In this document: positions 36,618 to 49,168 of the stretch, piece after piece | Numbering within the stretch: position 1 is the stretch's first letter | Layout: every line of letters begins with the position of its first letter | NCBI GenBank assembly: GCA_904063045.1 | Contig: CAJFCJ010000001.1 | Location: 2,611,501-2,675,500, forward strand | Direction of reading: 5' to 3' | Origin: Dimorphilus gyrociliatus | Lineage: Eukaryota; Annelida; Polychaeta; Dinophilidae | Length of the DNA stretch: 64,000 bases | The notes under the pieces: generated by a model | The model's database searches: none | Told to the model about the DNA's origin: nothing | Seen by the model: the letters and a program-made list of their open reading frames with translations, nothing else | Made by a program: the position numbers and the translations under genes

Positions 36618-38558
36618 TTATTTCTTGGTCTTTTTCTTCAGTCTCTTCCTAACACCTAGTGATTCTTCAGTATCATCTGCGTCTTCCTTCTTCCTCTTTT
36701 TCTTTCCATCCTTTTCATTCATTTCCTATTTAGATAAAGAAAAAAAATTAATTAAATATAACTTTTCCTGTACAAATGTTAAATTAATAAACTGAATACT
36801 AACTAATTTGGCGTATCTTTGAGCTTCAGCAACTCTTTCAGATAGCAGCATTACTTCTTCCTCAACAGTCTCATATAGTGGTAGTTTTTTATCCAGGAGA
36901 TGTTCAATTCTTTGAAACAGTTCAACATCATACCTAAGGGATAAAATTATTAATAGAATATTTGCTTAAATAGTTAATTTGATGATATTATTTAAAGAAA
37001 GCTATCTACATTGTTTTAAGTTTAAGGTAAATGTAACTAAACGGAAAGATTGAGCTATTTAAAAATATTAAATGAGAACTTATCAAAAACATCAGTATTA
37101 ATCAGCGTATTGCAACAGTAAACTTTGATAGGCTTGATTTAATTTATAATATTTATATATTGACCAAGAGCGTAAATACTTACTGGCTTACGAATGTTAT
37201 TGCTCTTCCTGCTCTTCCAGCTCGAGCCGTTCTACCCACTCTATGAATATAATCTTTTGAATGTGTTGGAATATCAAAGTTAATGACACAATCAACGTGA
37301 GGAATATCCAATCCTCGGCTAGCAACATCTGTAGCCAAGAGGATAGATCTATCCTTGGCTTTGAATTTGTTCAAAGCTGAAAGTCTTTTATTTTGAGTAA
37401 GTTGTCCGTGGAGTGGTATAGCGTTCATTCCTAAATTTCTTAATAACAAAGCTGTTCTCTGCGTATTTGCGCAAGTTGAACAGAAAACCATAAATGAGTT
37501 CCCAGCTAAATCATTTAAAATCGAAACTAAATAAACGTCTTTATGTTTAGATGGTATAAATATATAAGATTGTTGTAATTTTTCTACAGTTTGATATTTG
37601 GAGCTAACTTCAACCTTTACAGGATCTTTGAGAGAAGCTCTTTGCAATTTTTGAACTTTTTTAGTCATTGTTGCAGAATACAGATAGGTTTTTCTTTCAC
37701 GTGGAATAACTTTCAATATTTTATCAACTTCCTGTTCAAAATCCATATTCAAGATTCGATCAGCTTCGTCCATTACAAGAAATTTTAATGCTTTTAAATT
37801 AAATCCTTTTGTATTTTCAAGATGATCAACCAACCGACCAGGAGTAGCTATTTATAACATTATACGTAAGTGAAACTTGTATAAATAAATATTTTACTGC
37901 TTACCGATGATAATATGTGGCTTCTTAGCTAACATTAGTGATTGGCCCATCATGTCTATTCCTCCCACAATAACAACTATCAAAAGAAATTTCCTATAAA
38001 GAGTCGATCTATAAGGTCTTTTACTTTATCTTACCGCATTTTACACCAATAGCCGATCCAAGAGCTTCGAATTGTTCTGATATTTGAAATGCTAATTCTC
38101 TGGTAGGTGTTAATACTAGCGCTGCTAATCTTTGTGGTTTATCTAGTAAGAATTGTAGGATGGGTATTGCAAATGCACCAGTTTTACCAGAACCCGTTTC
38201 GGCCAAACCAATTACATCTCTTCCTGTAGCAAGTTACTTTTAGTAAGACTTTGTTTCTTACAACAATTTATCAAAAAAATTTACTAAAATAGTTTCCTAC
38301 CTGTCAATGCGACGGGTAAAGATTCTCTCTGAATTTTACTAGGTGATTTCCATTTCAGATTTTCACAAGCTTCGCACAGTACATCACAAACTCCCTAGAA
38401 AGAAAGTAAAACTGATGTTATCGCTCTCGTATCAACACGTGCCTTTGGATATCATCAGAATTCTTTGAAAAACTAATTATATTTACCAGAGATTTAAAGG
38501 AAACTTCTTCCTCTTGTGGTGTAGATTCATCGGATGATTGTTCTCTCTCTTCAGTCAT
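36618..38558 (-). CDS. DDX47: DEAD-box RNA helicase DDX47 (Rrp3)
   Basis: Nucleolar ATP-dependent RNA helicase for early cleavages of pre-18S rRNA. Exons 38487-38558, 38301-38394, 38035-38223, 37905-37976, 37184-37847, 36804-36933 and 36618-36725 give 442 residues (human 455). All helicase motifs are present: Q motif ([17 protein letters not shown]), [39 protein letters not shown] and [10 protein letters not shown]. The extreme C-terminus is lysine-rich ([18 protein letters not shown]), as expected for nucleolar localisation. The start is 183 bases from the presenilin start on the other strand. Confidence 0.96.
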
Positions 38559-38741
38559 TGCTATTAGTTAATTTTAATGATCGTAGCACGATTTTTGTAA
38601 GTACTACAGCGTGATCGTGGACACTCTAAGAGTAAGACACCTTTTCGTACAATAGTAGGTATTTAAAAAATCGAAATTTCCTATGATGAAGTTTGATTGA
38701 ACTAAAATCCAGTAATTTACTTATCTTTTTTATGAACACGT
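38559..38741. promoter_or_regulatory. Short shared promoter of DDX47 and presenilin
   Basis: Only 183 bases separate the two divergent start codons, so both transcripts must start within or overlap this segment. No canonical TATA box or named motif was seen. Confidence 0.5.
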
Positions 38742-40133
38742 ATGTTTAAAATTTTCAAACGTATTCAAAGAAGACAAATATTAAAATATTTATCTCTTAA
38801 TAATAAAAATAGCGGAATAACTAATCAATACAGAATGAAAATTACAATTAATAAACGAAGTAAGACAAACGTTACCGACAACAAAGGTCAGTTTATAAAA
38901 TGTTGCTACTCGAAGGAGTTATAAATTTGTCAATTCTTTTATAATTTAAACTAGATAATGCAAAACTTATAAACTTGAAAAGTCATTTACAAGTGAAAGA
39001 AACAACTAGAAAAAGTTGTGAAGAAGTAGATGATAAAGTTAATTTTTTTATTACTGAGGGAGCTAAAAATGTTGTTAAATTAATGGTTCCAACGACTATT
39101 TGTATGGTAATAGTTGTAATAATTGTTTCCATTGTTCCTTTCTTCCTACAAGAGTCGAATCAACGTCTTATTTATACTCCTTTTAAAGAAAGGGATTATA
39201 ATTCTCCAATTCAACAATTTGGTATTGGTATTGTAAATATGCTAATTTTCATTTCTATGGTCATTATAATGACATGTATTCTTGTTTGTCTATTCTATTA
39301 TGAATACTATAAGTAAGCCAATATTATAATAGTTTTAGAACAAGATTTGATCGACATTTTTTTACAATGGCAGCTGTTTAATGACTTTTTTGGGGTTTGG
39401 TTTAACTCTAATGTTTGGTTTCTTATCAAATGCTATGCTGTTTGCCATCTTTGAACAGTATAATATCCCTTGTGATATGGTAACATCAACGATAGTATCG
39501 TATAATTTAACCGTTGTTGCTATAGTATCAATTCATTGGAAGAGTCCTAAAATCCTGCAACAATCTGTCCTTATATTATTAACTGCTCAAGCAGCACTTT
39601 TGTTCGTCAAATTTATGCCTTTTTACACTGCATGGATAGTTCTTGTTGGTCTAATAGTTTGGGATCTTATAGCTGTTCTATGTCCAAAGGGTCCTCTCAA
39701 TCTTTTGGTGAAAATGGCAACAGAAAGAGAGAAACCATTAGCAAGTGCCCTAATTTATTCAACTTCTATATTTATGGCTGAAAGGATTGAACGCCCAATC
39801 GCAACTACAAGTAGAGTTGCAGATGAATATCGTTCTTCCGGATCTGTCGATCCAAAAGAACCAAAAGGACCAAAATTAGGGTTAGGAGATTTTGTATTCT
39901 ATTCCGTTCTTGTAGGTATTGCCATGAAATGTAAAAGTATATTCGTTTTGTATGCCTGTTTTATTAGCATTCAAATAGGTCTAATGACAACCTTATTCTT
40001 TTTGAATGTTTTTAAAAGAGCTCTGCCAGCTCTGCCAATCTCTCTTGCATTTGGGATAACAATGTTTGTACTAACTTGTAATATTGTTGAAGACCTAGGA
40101 GAGAGTTTATCAATTAATCAAATATTCATTTAA
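38742..40133 (+). CDS. PSEN: Presenilin, catalytic subunit of gamma-secretase
   Basis: Nine-pass intramembrane aspartyl protease that cleaves Notch, APP and other type I proteins. Exons 38742-38886, 38955-39312 and 39374-40133 give 420 residues (human PSEN1 467). Catalytic aspartates are Asp265 in WDLIAVLCPKGPL and Asp340 in LGLGDFVFYSVLVG. The PAL motif is in ALPALPIS, and the protein ends in the usual short extracellular tail. TM1 begins at KLMVPTTICMVIVV. The cytosolic loop between the aspartates is only 75 residues from Asp to Asp, against 128 in human PSEN1. The first exon (48 basic residues, GTCAGT donor) is the least certain part, but exon 2 has no start of its own. Confidence 0.92.
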
Positions 40134-40230
40134 GAGTATATAGATGACTGTAACTCATTAAAGTAGTTTACGTATGTTATATGAAAAATTGATTTCTTAT
40201 TTATTGAAAGAGATATTTTCCTATAAATTC

Positions 40231-41808
40231 TTAATCATAACTTTTAAATATTTTTTTACAATGATCGTCTTCTCCGCCAAAAAGATTTTCCGGTTTGAAA
40301 ACAGTTAAATGAATGTCCTTGTATTTTCTCTTTTTCTCACTATCAAATACCGATTCGCTATCTATGTCTAACGAAGGTAGAAAGTCGGGCTCCAATGAAG
40401 GTAAAGGTTTTCTTGCTTGAAGGGCTATTTGAGCTACTTTTGGATTCCAATGACATTCTAGAGTTCGCAATTCCCATAGAGAACTATTCAAGGCTCCACA
40501 ATTTAGTAAGTCCTTCTCATCATCCTTAAACGGATCAGTTTCAAATGATTTGGCATCCTCGTTATGCAATAAACATTTACAAGAAACATGTCTAATTAAT
40601 AATACATAAATTAAATTCAACAATAGTTGTCCATCACAACAATCTGCTCTTAGGGCTAGTCTAGCCAATTTTTTTATAAAGGCTGCTACAACATAGGCCG
40701 GCAAGTGTCTGAAATAAAACATGAAAACCTTTAATATACATTTATCAATCAGTCATGAAAATATTACTTACGTTGAACTGAGAAAAAGGTTGAGTAGGAA
40801 AAAGAATCTTGATTTATATTTAACATTTAAAATTTCTATCCTAATCAATTCGTAGACCTTTTCAAAGAATGATGGATAATTTAAATTGTGTTTATGTATC
40901 AGCATAAATAAACCATGAAGTGCAAGAAGAGAAATAACACCTCCAACGTTAAAACTATTGGTAAGAAAATCAGCAAGGCCTAAGGGCTCTGGTAATTTTG
41001 GTATAATTTTATCAGGAATATCAACTAAAACCTGTTTATAAATTGCATTAGGTAATTTAAACTTTAATAGCTGTAGCCAAGTTTTAGATAATAATGAAGA
41101 ATGCTTTCCAAGTTGGAGATAATTTATATTCCCTTTCGTATTAGCCGACAAATTAAACTTTAAACTACTTTCAATATCTTCCTTATTTTGCGAATGTTCA
41201 GCTGTTATTAAATTCAGTAATGTATAGCAATTTGTTAGAAATGTAACACCCTCTGAGTCAAGACTTTTAATTGTTGCTGCTACTTCCTCCATTAATTCAA
41301 ACAAATATTTTAGACATTGGAAACGAATATCGGCATATTTTAAATATTCTTGTAAAGTTTGCAAACCAGTATCCATTGGTATATCAACAGCTAACAAACT
41401 CAAAATAATTTCTTTAAGAAAAGAATTTGTAAAATATCCTTGAGTTGTATAAAGGGGTTTATTTTCTTCTAGGACCATTAAGAGTAGCAGTCTCTTAAAT
41501 AGACGTTCATGTAAATTGGGGAACTTAACATACTTTAGTATTATTGATCGCCAATTTGTTAAACTTTCTACCATCCAATCTTTATAAATTTTAGCTTTTT
41601 CTCCTGTTAATTTTGAATTTGAGCTCAGTTGTTCACTCTTCAAAATTGAGGAATACACTCTGTAAAATGCTTTTAAACAAGTAAATGCTTTTTTAGCGTC
41701 ATTCAATGATTTTTCGCTCAAATCAATCAAGTCCCGTATTTTATTTGCTTTTTTCGGGCTAGATAGAACTTCCTTTGTTAGGGATTGAATTTTTTCCTCT
41801 AGTTTCAT
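40231..41808 (-). CDS. NOC4L: Nucleolar complex protein 4 (NOC4L)
   Basis: CBF-family ribosome biogenesis factor that works with NOP14 in 40S maturation. Exons 40772-41808 and 40231-40708, joined in phase 2, give 504 residues (human 516). The conserved C-terminal CBF domain is clear: GLFMLIHKHNLNYPSFFEKVY, VKYKSRFFFLLNLFLSSTHL, PAYVVAAFIKKLARLAL, then LNSSLWELRTLECHWNPKV. The N-terminal half is a helical repeat scaffold. The gene converges on presenilin (97 bases between stops) and diverges from the GON7-like gene. Confidence 0.93.
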
Positions 41809-41901
41809 TTTCTTGTGTTTCTATTCTTGAAATGTTTTAACTAGATGATCTTAGAAGAAGCACATGTGCAAAGTTTCCGGCGAAATACGGCAAGTTACTA
41901 T

Positions 41902-41915
41902 ATGCGCATGCGCAT
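41902..41915. promoter_or_regulatory. NRF1-type palindrome ATGCGCATGCGCAT
   Basis: A perfect TGCGCATGCGCA core within the 243-base divergent promoter between NOC4L and the GON7-like gene. It matches the NRF1/alpha-Pal consensus. Binding is inferred. Confidence 0.5.
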
Positions 41916-42051
41916 TAAATGGATATCGCAGTTATACAGAACGTATTTGCGTTCTTTTCGTTTAGATTTAGAGTTTCAGTTTTTTACGTTCGGTGAAACG
42001 TTATAATTGAATTTATTTCATTATATCTAGGTTTATCTCTTATCTATAAAG

Positions 42052-42394
42052 ATGGATATATCTGTTACAGTCTCCGATGACAATGGCCCTCCTTGTACTT
42101 TCAAACATACCATGACCGCTCTTTCCAAGCCATGTGATGTGTTAGAACTTAAACAAGAAGTACAAAATATACAAAAAAAATGCAACGAATACTTAACAAC
42201 AATCGTAGAAAAGGAAAAAATTGAACAAAATGAAACAGATATGGTAACTTCAACGACAAATATTGAGAATGGTAAGAATACAAATTATATAGAAGAACAT
42301 ATAATTTTTCAATTACATTTTATTAGATGATGAATCGGATAGTGAAGATGTAGAAGAAGAAAATGAGCCTGAACCTAAAAAGTCTAAGAAATAA
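42052..42394 (+). CDS. Small acidic-tailed protein, probable KEOPS subunit GON7
   Basis: Exons 42052-42271 and 42327-42394, joined in phase 1, give 95 residues. A middle helix (LELKQEVQNIQKKCNEYLTTIVEKE) is followed by a disordered acidic tail (DDESDSEDVEEENEPEPKKSKK). Human GON7 has the same size, one helical segment followed by an acidic tail and a basic end, and animal GON7 proteins diverge fast. GON7 stabilises LAGE3 in the KEOPS complex that makes t6A in tRNA. The assignment rests on architecture and weak sequence resemblance; it could be another small nuclear protein. It shares a promoter with NOC4L. Confidence 0.5.
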
Positions 42395-42496
42395 TTGAAA
42401 CTAAAAATATTGTACAACTTGTATAAATTGTTGGCTTTTTGTATATGCTGATCACAAATAGATTGTTATTCTTTTTGTTGATATATTATATTTTAT

Positions 42497-44916
42497 TCAA
42501 TACTTTAGTTTTGAAACAGCAGTTTGTTTGTCCATTTCGGACATGACTTGATAGTCATGCATATGCATTGTAAAACTAGTAGTCCCGGATGTCATTGTTC
42601 GAATTGCTGTAGAATAACCTAAAAGTTCTGAAAGTGGGGTAATAGCTCTTATCATTCTTAAATCGTCCCTAGCGTCAACATTTAATATTTGAGAACGTCT
42701 CTGGCCAAGGTCACTAAGAACTCGATCGGAATACGTAGAATTAGAATTAATCTGTTAAAAGATATTTCAAATATTACTTATATATTACCTTAAGAAAATT
42801 TTCTTACGTCTAACAACATTGTTGGTTCCAATAAGATACTTTCCCCCTTTCTTAAAGCTCTTTCGACGCACATTGCAGTAACGGTTGTCAACATTGGAAG
42901 GCTTGTTGAATAGCTTTTTGACACATTATGCAAATGTACCTCTACATCGATTACGGGAAAACCAAGAATGGTTCCTTTTGATAAAGCCGACCTTATTCCG
43001 TTATTGATAGCATTTATTTCTGGTCGTTTGAGTTTATATAGTTCCGCTTCCTTCGTTGGTTTTGGTATAAAACCTTTAAATTTCATACCGCTTGTATTAT
43101 GACCATCCAACAGAGAATGAATTGATAAGTGAATTGTTGCTTGATGTTTTTTATTACCAATTGTTTGATCAAGTATAAATTCTTCTTCAATACTTTGTTT
43201 AATGCTTTCCCTATAGGAAACTTGTAAGTCGCCTAGGTCAGCATCAACTCCATATTCTTTTAATATTCTATCTTTAATTATCTCCAAATGTAATTCTCCC
43301 ATACCGGAGAGAATAGTTTGTCCCGTTTCGTTGTCTGTGGTCACTCTTAATGAAGGATCTTCTTTAGTTAAGCAAGCTAAAGCGTAATCCAACTGCTTCA
43401 TATAGGCTTGAGAGGGAGGCTCTATGGAACAGAAGAAAACCGGCTCTGGAACATTCATTGATGCTAGTATTTCATCAACAGTCTCCTCATCCTTGTCAAG
43501 TGATTTCTTCGCTCTTGTTACAGTTGTTAAATTTTTTACTAAAGTATCACCAGTTATCGTCTAAGTAAAATGGTATAAATTTTAAGATTGTTTCATTTAT
43601 TTATCTATTACTTACTTCTTTAAGTCCGGAAATAGCAACAATATGACCGCTAGATGCATGAGACAAATCAGTAACAGAATCTGCCGATATTTGAAGTAGT
43701 TTGGTAACTTTCTCACTGCATTCCTTATTAATGTTAAATACAGATTGACCATTTTCAATTTTTCCGCTAAAAATTCTCACAAATGTTAAAGGTCCTCTTT
43801 GCTTATCATTAATTATCTTAAAAGCTAATCCACACAATGAATTCTGATAAAACTTAGTGAAAGGATGATCTATTTGAGAAGGGTTTGGAAGATAATGAAC
43901 AACACTATCTAAAAGAGGCTGAACACCTTTATTTTTGAATGAACTTCCACAGAGAATTGGTACTGCTTTAGAATTTATTGTTACTTTCCTAATGGCTTTA
44001 GTCAAATCGTTTGCCGATATATCTTCATATTTCGTATCCATTAGGATCAAATTTGCAATATGATCATCCAAATCAGCTAATTGTTCAATCAGAAAATTTC
44101 TCATCGTTAAACTCTCCGTATACAAATCATCAGTCGGTTGTAGATTATCAATTTTGTAAGTTTTACCATCAACAGAATTGGACCATAATAATTTTTTCAT
44201 ATTTAATAAATCAACAACTCCCCTAAAGCTTCTACCGTTACCAATAGGATTTTGTAGAATTAATGGTAGAACTGATAATTTACTTTTGATGGATTCTATT
44301 GAAAGATTAAAATCTGCTTGAGTCTTATCCATTTTATTTATGTATATTATCCTAGGAATCTTATAACGATCCGCTTGATGCCATACAGTAACTGTTTGAG
44401 CTTCAACACCTATAATATGAATAATGAAACATATTATAACAATATATAAACTGTTCCTTAATGTAGCTTACCAGCAGAACCATCAATTACTGCAATGGCT
44501 CCGTCCAGAATCCTTAGGCAGCGTTCTACTTCAAGTGTAAAATCAACGTGACCAGGTGTGTCAATTAAATTTACATGATAGCCTTTCCAGGGAAAAGTAA
44601 CAGCAGCTGATGTAATTGTTATTCCTCTTTCTCTCTCCTGTTCCATGTAGTCTGTTATTGTATCACCATCATCAACGTCTCCAAGATGATTTGTAAATCC
44701 TGAATAATAAAGCATTCGTTCAGTAGTTGTTGTTTTTCCAGCATCTATATGTGCCATTATGCCGATATTGCGAATTTTATTCTCTGGAACATCTAAACCG
44801 ACAAGTCTCCTTGCCTTTGAATGATTAGCAGACGACATTTTTATAAAATGACTTATATTCGGAGATGTACGACCAAACAAAAGCCGGAAATATCTATATC
44901 TCGTAAACGATAACAT
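42497..44916 (-). CDS. GFM2: Mitochondrial ribosome-recycling factor 2 (GFM2 / EF-G2mt)
   Basis: Mitochondrial EF-G paralogue that splits ribosomes together with the recycling factor. Exons 44472-44916, 43616-44409, 42808-43560 and 42497-42751 give 748 residues (human 779). G motifs: AHIDAGKTT (55-63), [25 protein letters not shown]. The word [14 protein letters not shown] is specific to GFM2 rather than GFM1. Later domains: [32 protein letters not shown] and the C-terminal [13 protein letters not shown]. The N-terminus is basic and aromatic, fitting a mitochondrial presequence. A TCACGTGG E-box lies about 120 bases upstream. Confidence 0.95.
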
Positions 44917-45828
44917 TTTATACCAATTCCTAATAACTTAACAAATCTTAATGACAAAATCAAAAGCAACGTTGAAATATTGTTGCTCAACTTTTACTAG
45001 AGATCATCCATGTTTAATTTAAGCCTGTACAAAAATCACGTGGTTACTTTGGTTTCGTACTAATAAAAGTAGTTTGTCTAATGTTTATAATGTTTGGATA
45101 GTTCTATTAACATATTAATCTTTTTTTTAATTATAAGATAATATTCATGAAAATAATGAAATTTTAAAGCATTTCAATTTATGTATAAAACTAAGTTCAT
45201 CCTTCTCCTTGTGGAGATTTAATACTCTTTATTCAGAAAGAAATATAAACTTTAATCAATAAAGTGAAGTAGACATAAAAAATAACTGAAAGTGAAAGTG
45301 AAAACATATATCTATAAGCTTGTTTAATTGTAATCAGAGATGCCTTCAAGGAATGAATAAAGGGTGAATTGTTGTAAGATAGATAGGAGTAATTTGAAGA
45401 TCAAATTCAGAATTCCTAGCGTTAGTCTTTTTATCACCTATTTTGTCAATTTAACTAACGCATTTCATTATTAAATCGAATTCCTTGTATATTTTCAATA
45501 TGTGGAATTTGAAATATGTGAAAAGAGATAAAGAGAAAAATGATTTAATTCTATCCTTGAATAGCAGTTGTATTCGCCTTCGAGCAAGTCTCTTCTTTTC
45601 TTGTTAACAAATACTTAAGAAATTATACATTATTAAGATTCTTAATTTATTGAAAATTTTTTGTAAATGGTTAAAAATATATAGTATATACTGCTGTATT
45701 TTCGAGACAAAAATTAAAGTGGTAGTTTCTGGGTGGAAAGCAGTGAGATTCTATTAAAATCTTTTGTATAATTCCATCGATTCTTCATCCTTAGACTTAA
45801 GAAAATTAACTATGAGAATATATTTCTT
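44917..45828. other. Intergenic, AT-rich
   Basis: Upstream flank of GFM2 with a TCACGTGG E-box at 45036-45043, and the 3' flank of TRIM37. No coding or RNA gene was recognised. Confidence 0.45.
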
Positions 45829-48468
45829 CTACTCTGTTCCCTCTTTTCCTTCGCTCTGCTTTAGAAGACTACGACCAAAGACCATATCGTTCATTCGTGA
45901 ACTTTGCACCATTGACTGTAAGAATGCTTGAACGTCTTCGAGACTATCAACACCTTCTTCTCTTCTTTCTTCATCCGAATCGGATCTTTCTCCTTCTCTT
46001 TCAAAACCAACAGAAGAATAAAAGAATTCATTCGTTAGCGTGCCTGTCTCCCCACAATCTGAACTTGATTCAAGTACAGAGTCCTCTAAAGGGAATTCTT
46101 CTAATTGATCATCATTTTGATCCTCCCTGACGCGAGCGGCATCTTCTTCATTAGCTACAGCATTTTCTGCCAATTCTGCAGTCATTCTTACTATATCCAT
46201 AGTTTTTTGCATTTCAATCATACGATCTTCTGCAGATGGACCTCTAACCGAACCTTCAGATTCATCTTCCTCTTCCAGTCCGAATTCTAAATCGTCGCTT
46301 CCAGTGGCATTCCAGCCTGTAGCAACTTCTCGTTCGTTATTTGTTCTAGAGTTTCTCTCATTCTCGTCTCTTAGACCCGTTAATTCGATTCTTAGTTTGT
46401 TATTAGTATTTTCTAATTGTTTTATATATGCCTCCAAATCGCGGCATTTTTGATAATAGTTAGGAGATCGAACTTGGAATCTTAGTGTTATTGAATCATC
46501 GACTTCGTTAAGGAAATTTTCGCTAGTTAATAATTCCAATCTGTAAAATCTATTATATCCCCAACATTCTCCTTGTTCAAAATCTGAAGCGAATTCTCTT
46601 ACCACATTCCTGGACGGATCATTTTGATAATGAGGATGCAGTAATTCAATTTTATATTCATATTTTGAACTTTCCTGTTTAGATAGCAAAAAAAAAGTTA
46701 ATTTATAGTTTTTTTAAGAGTTTAAAATTATAAGTAAAAAGAAAAGAGCCAATTTACCTGGAATCCAGAGTGAAGTTCTAGAAAAACTGATAGATAATTG
46801 CCTCTTACAACTCCATTACCATCAGGGTAAACTTTCAATCGCCAAGCCAGACCAGCCGCTTGCATAACATCGCTAAAAACTGGTGCAGCTCGTTTTCTTT
46901 TCTGAGAAAAAGGTTTTACCTTAAATATTCCTACATCATATGATGGAACGATTTCAGATTGGAAGTCGGTTGAGACTGACACCGTTTCTAATTTTGGTTG
47001 ATTCGATGACAAAAATTTTTGTAAATCCTCCTTTATTTCCGATGAACGTTCAACCATTTCACTTTTTGAATACGTCTTCTTTTGACGTTCATATTCTTTG
47101 AGGAATGTATCTAGTTTTTCACTTTCAGTTTCGAGATCTTTTCTTTGAGCTTGCAGAGATTCTAATTTACCCTTTAACTGGGCTTCTAAGTGGGCAATCA
47201 TTTCTTCAACAGCATTTCTCATTTCCCTGACTCTTTGTTCCTTCGCTCTTTGTACATTATCAATGTTTCTTCTAATCGATTGCATACTACCAATTATTTC
47301 ACAATGGCGTTTTCTTAATTCTCCAATCTGTTAAATAAAAATAAATAATCATTTACGAAGCGATAACAAAGAATAATAAGAGAATAAACAGAACTAGGCT
47401 GATGTCTACTTACGAGTTCATTAACATGTTTCATTTGTTCATTATAGACTTCATCAACTGGACGGAAGACATGCGAATGGTGTTCGCCAGTCCATAGAGC
47501 GCACTGATGACAAATGCAAATATCACAGGCTTCGCAAAATACAGATAATTTTTCACCGTGTCTGTCGCACTTTTTAACGGTAACTTTCTTATTAAAGATT
47601 CGTAAAGAGTCTAGTTGTTCTATAAGTTCTTGCCCCCATCTGTTAAAATAGATAAATGAACTAATTATTCAAATTAACAATTAATATACTATAGATGAAA
47701 ATAAATAGTCAATTACGAGTGTAATTATTTTATACAAAAACTAAAGTAATCTCAGTTATGAGAATTGAATCAATTGTACATAGGCCTTTATTAAAAATCC
47801 AAATCATATTAAAAATTATGATTTATTTATATGAAAAATTAGATAGCAAATACTTTATTTAAAGTTTTCCAAGTGTAAAGTGAATAATTAAAGAAAGCGA
47901 TTACATTATGACACTCTCTTATGTATTCTAAAAAAAGATCTTTTTGTAGCTTTCGAAAGAAAAAGCTATTAACTTGAAATCTTTTAAGACTTTTTTTATT
48001 GATTCTTTTATTGAACAATTATTGGTAGTAAATCGCGAATTTAACGCTAGACAGTTTGATACTATACAAAAAAAAAGAGTAAGGGGAAAAAAGAGGTTGA
48101 GATAATTAGGAATCGTGAAATAGTGAGTATTCTAATAGAATATGTTCAATTTAACAATAAAGTTCAACAAACCTGCACTTGACAACCTCACTAATATGTA
48201 GAGGAGCTCGGCAGTAGGGACATTGCTCTTTTGCGTCGATTGTCAACCACTTTTGGATGCAGCCAAAACAAAATAACTTGGAACAATGTGGGCAAATCGA
48301 AGCGTCCGTTAACTTGTCCAGGCAAACGCAGCAACGAAACATTTCTGCTAAAGATTCTATTGATTCGACATCAGTCTCAAATGTTTCATCTTCCCGACAC
48401 TTTGCCATATTTCTCACTTTTTTGGTCGATTGGACGGTAAGGTTTATTTCGCTTTTCGATAGAAACAC
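45829..48468 (-). CDS. TRIM37: E3 ubiquitin ligase TRIM37
   Basis: RING/B-box/coiled-coil/MATH protein, a ubiquitin ligase of centrosomes and peroxisomes. Exons 48173-48468, 47414-47639, 46758-47327 and 45829-46674 give 645 residues (625 if translation starts at the ATG at 48408). [38 protein letters not shown]-box: [23 protein letters not shown]. Coiled coil through [23 protein letters not shown]37-type [44 protein letters not shown] and LRFQVRSP. The tail is acidic and much shorter than in the human protein (964 residues). A long intron (47640-48172) follows the RING exon. Confidence 0.95.
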
Positions 48469-49168
48469 AGGGTAAATAGGGGATATGATTTTTTCTCGGT
48501 ATGGCTATCTACTCTATATTTACGTGGAAGACGCAACCCGTCTATTAAACAGCCTAAGAGTCTAAAACTTATCTTGGCTTTCTACTTTCTCTTCAATGCT
48601 TTTTAATAAAATTTCAAATTAAATGAATTATTATCCACAATATTTTTAAAATTTTCACGATAACTGCCTCTAATTACCAATATAAAAACTGTTAGTGAGA
48701 GTAGTATTCTTAGTTGTAATACACAATACAGTTGCTCTTGAGTTCAAATGGCCTATGCTCGTTGTAGTAAAATAACACAGCTAATGGGCCTACGTTTCGA
48801 AGGCAAAGCTCTGGTCGTTATATGTAAATAAAAAGCATAAAGAAATTAGCATGCTATTGGAAAAAAACTAAGTAAAAAATTATTTCTTGCACAAAACTGC
48901 TTGTATCTTCCATGATAAAAAAAAAAATGTGTTTCATTTTCAAACTTAAAATTCTCTTTTATGAGCTTTTAGCCGGTCGTTGAACGACTAATAAGTTCGT
49001 ATCAAAAACAGTTTGTATATGAACTATAAATATCTTTCCTCGACAAATTTTGATCAGATCAAGAGCTGAATAGAGCGCAAAGAGGATTAGACCGGCCAAT
49101 GACCCGACACTTGTATCTAGTAATTAAACAACGCCACCTATCGGATACTGCGCCATATTGAACCTAAA
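48469..49168. other. Divergent intergenic region between TRIM37 and the periphilin-like gene
   Basis: This 0.7-kb region holds both promoters. CGCCATATTG at 49151-49160 is a minus-strand YY1-like word just before the AAAATGGCAGC start of the next gene. The rest is AT-rich. Confidence 0.45.
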
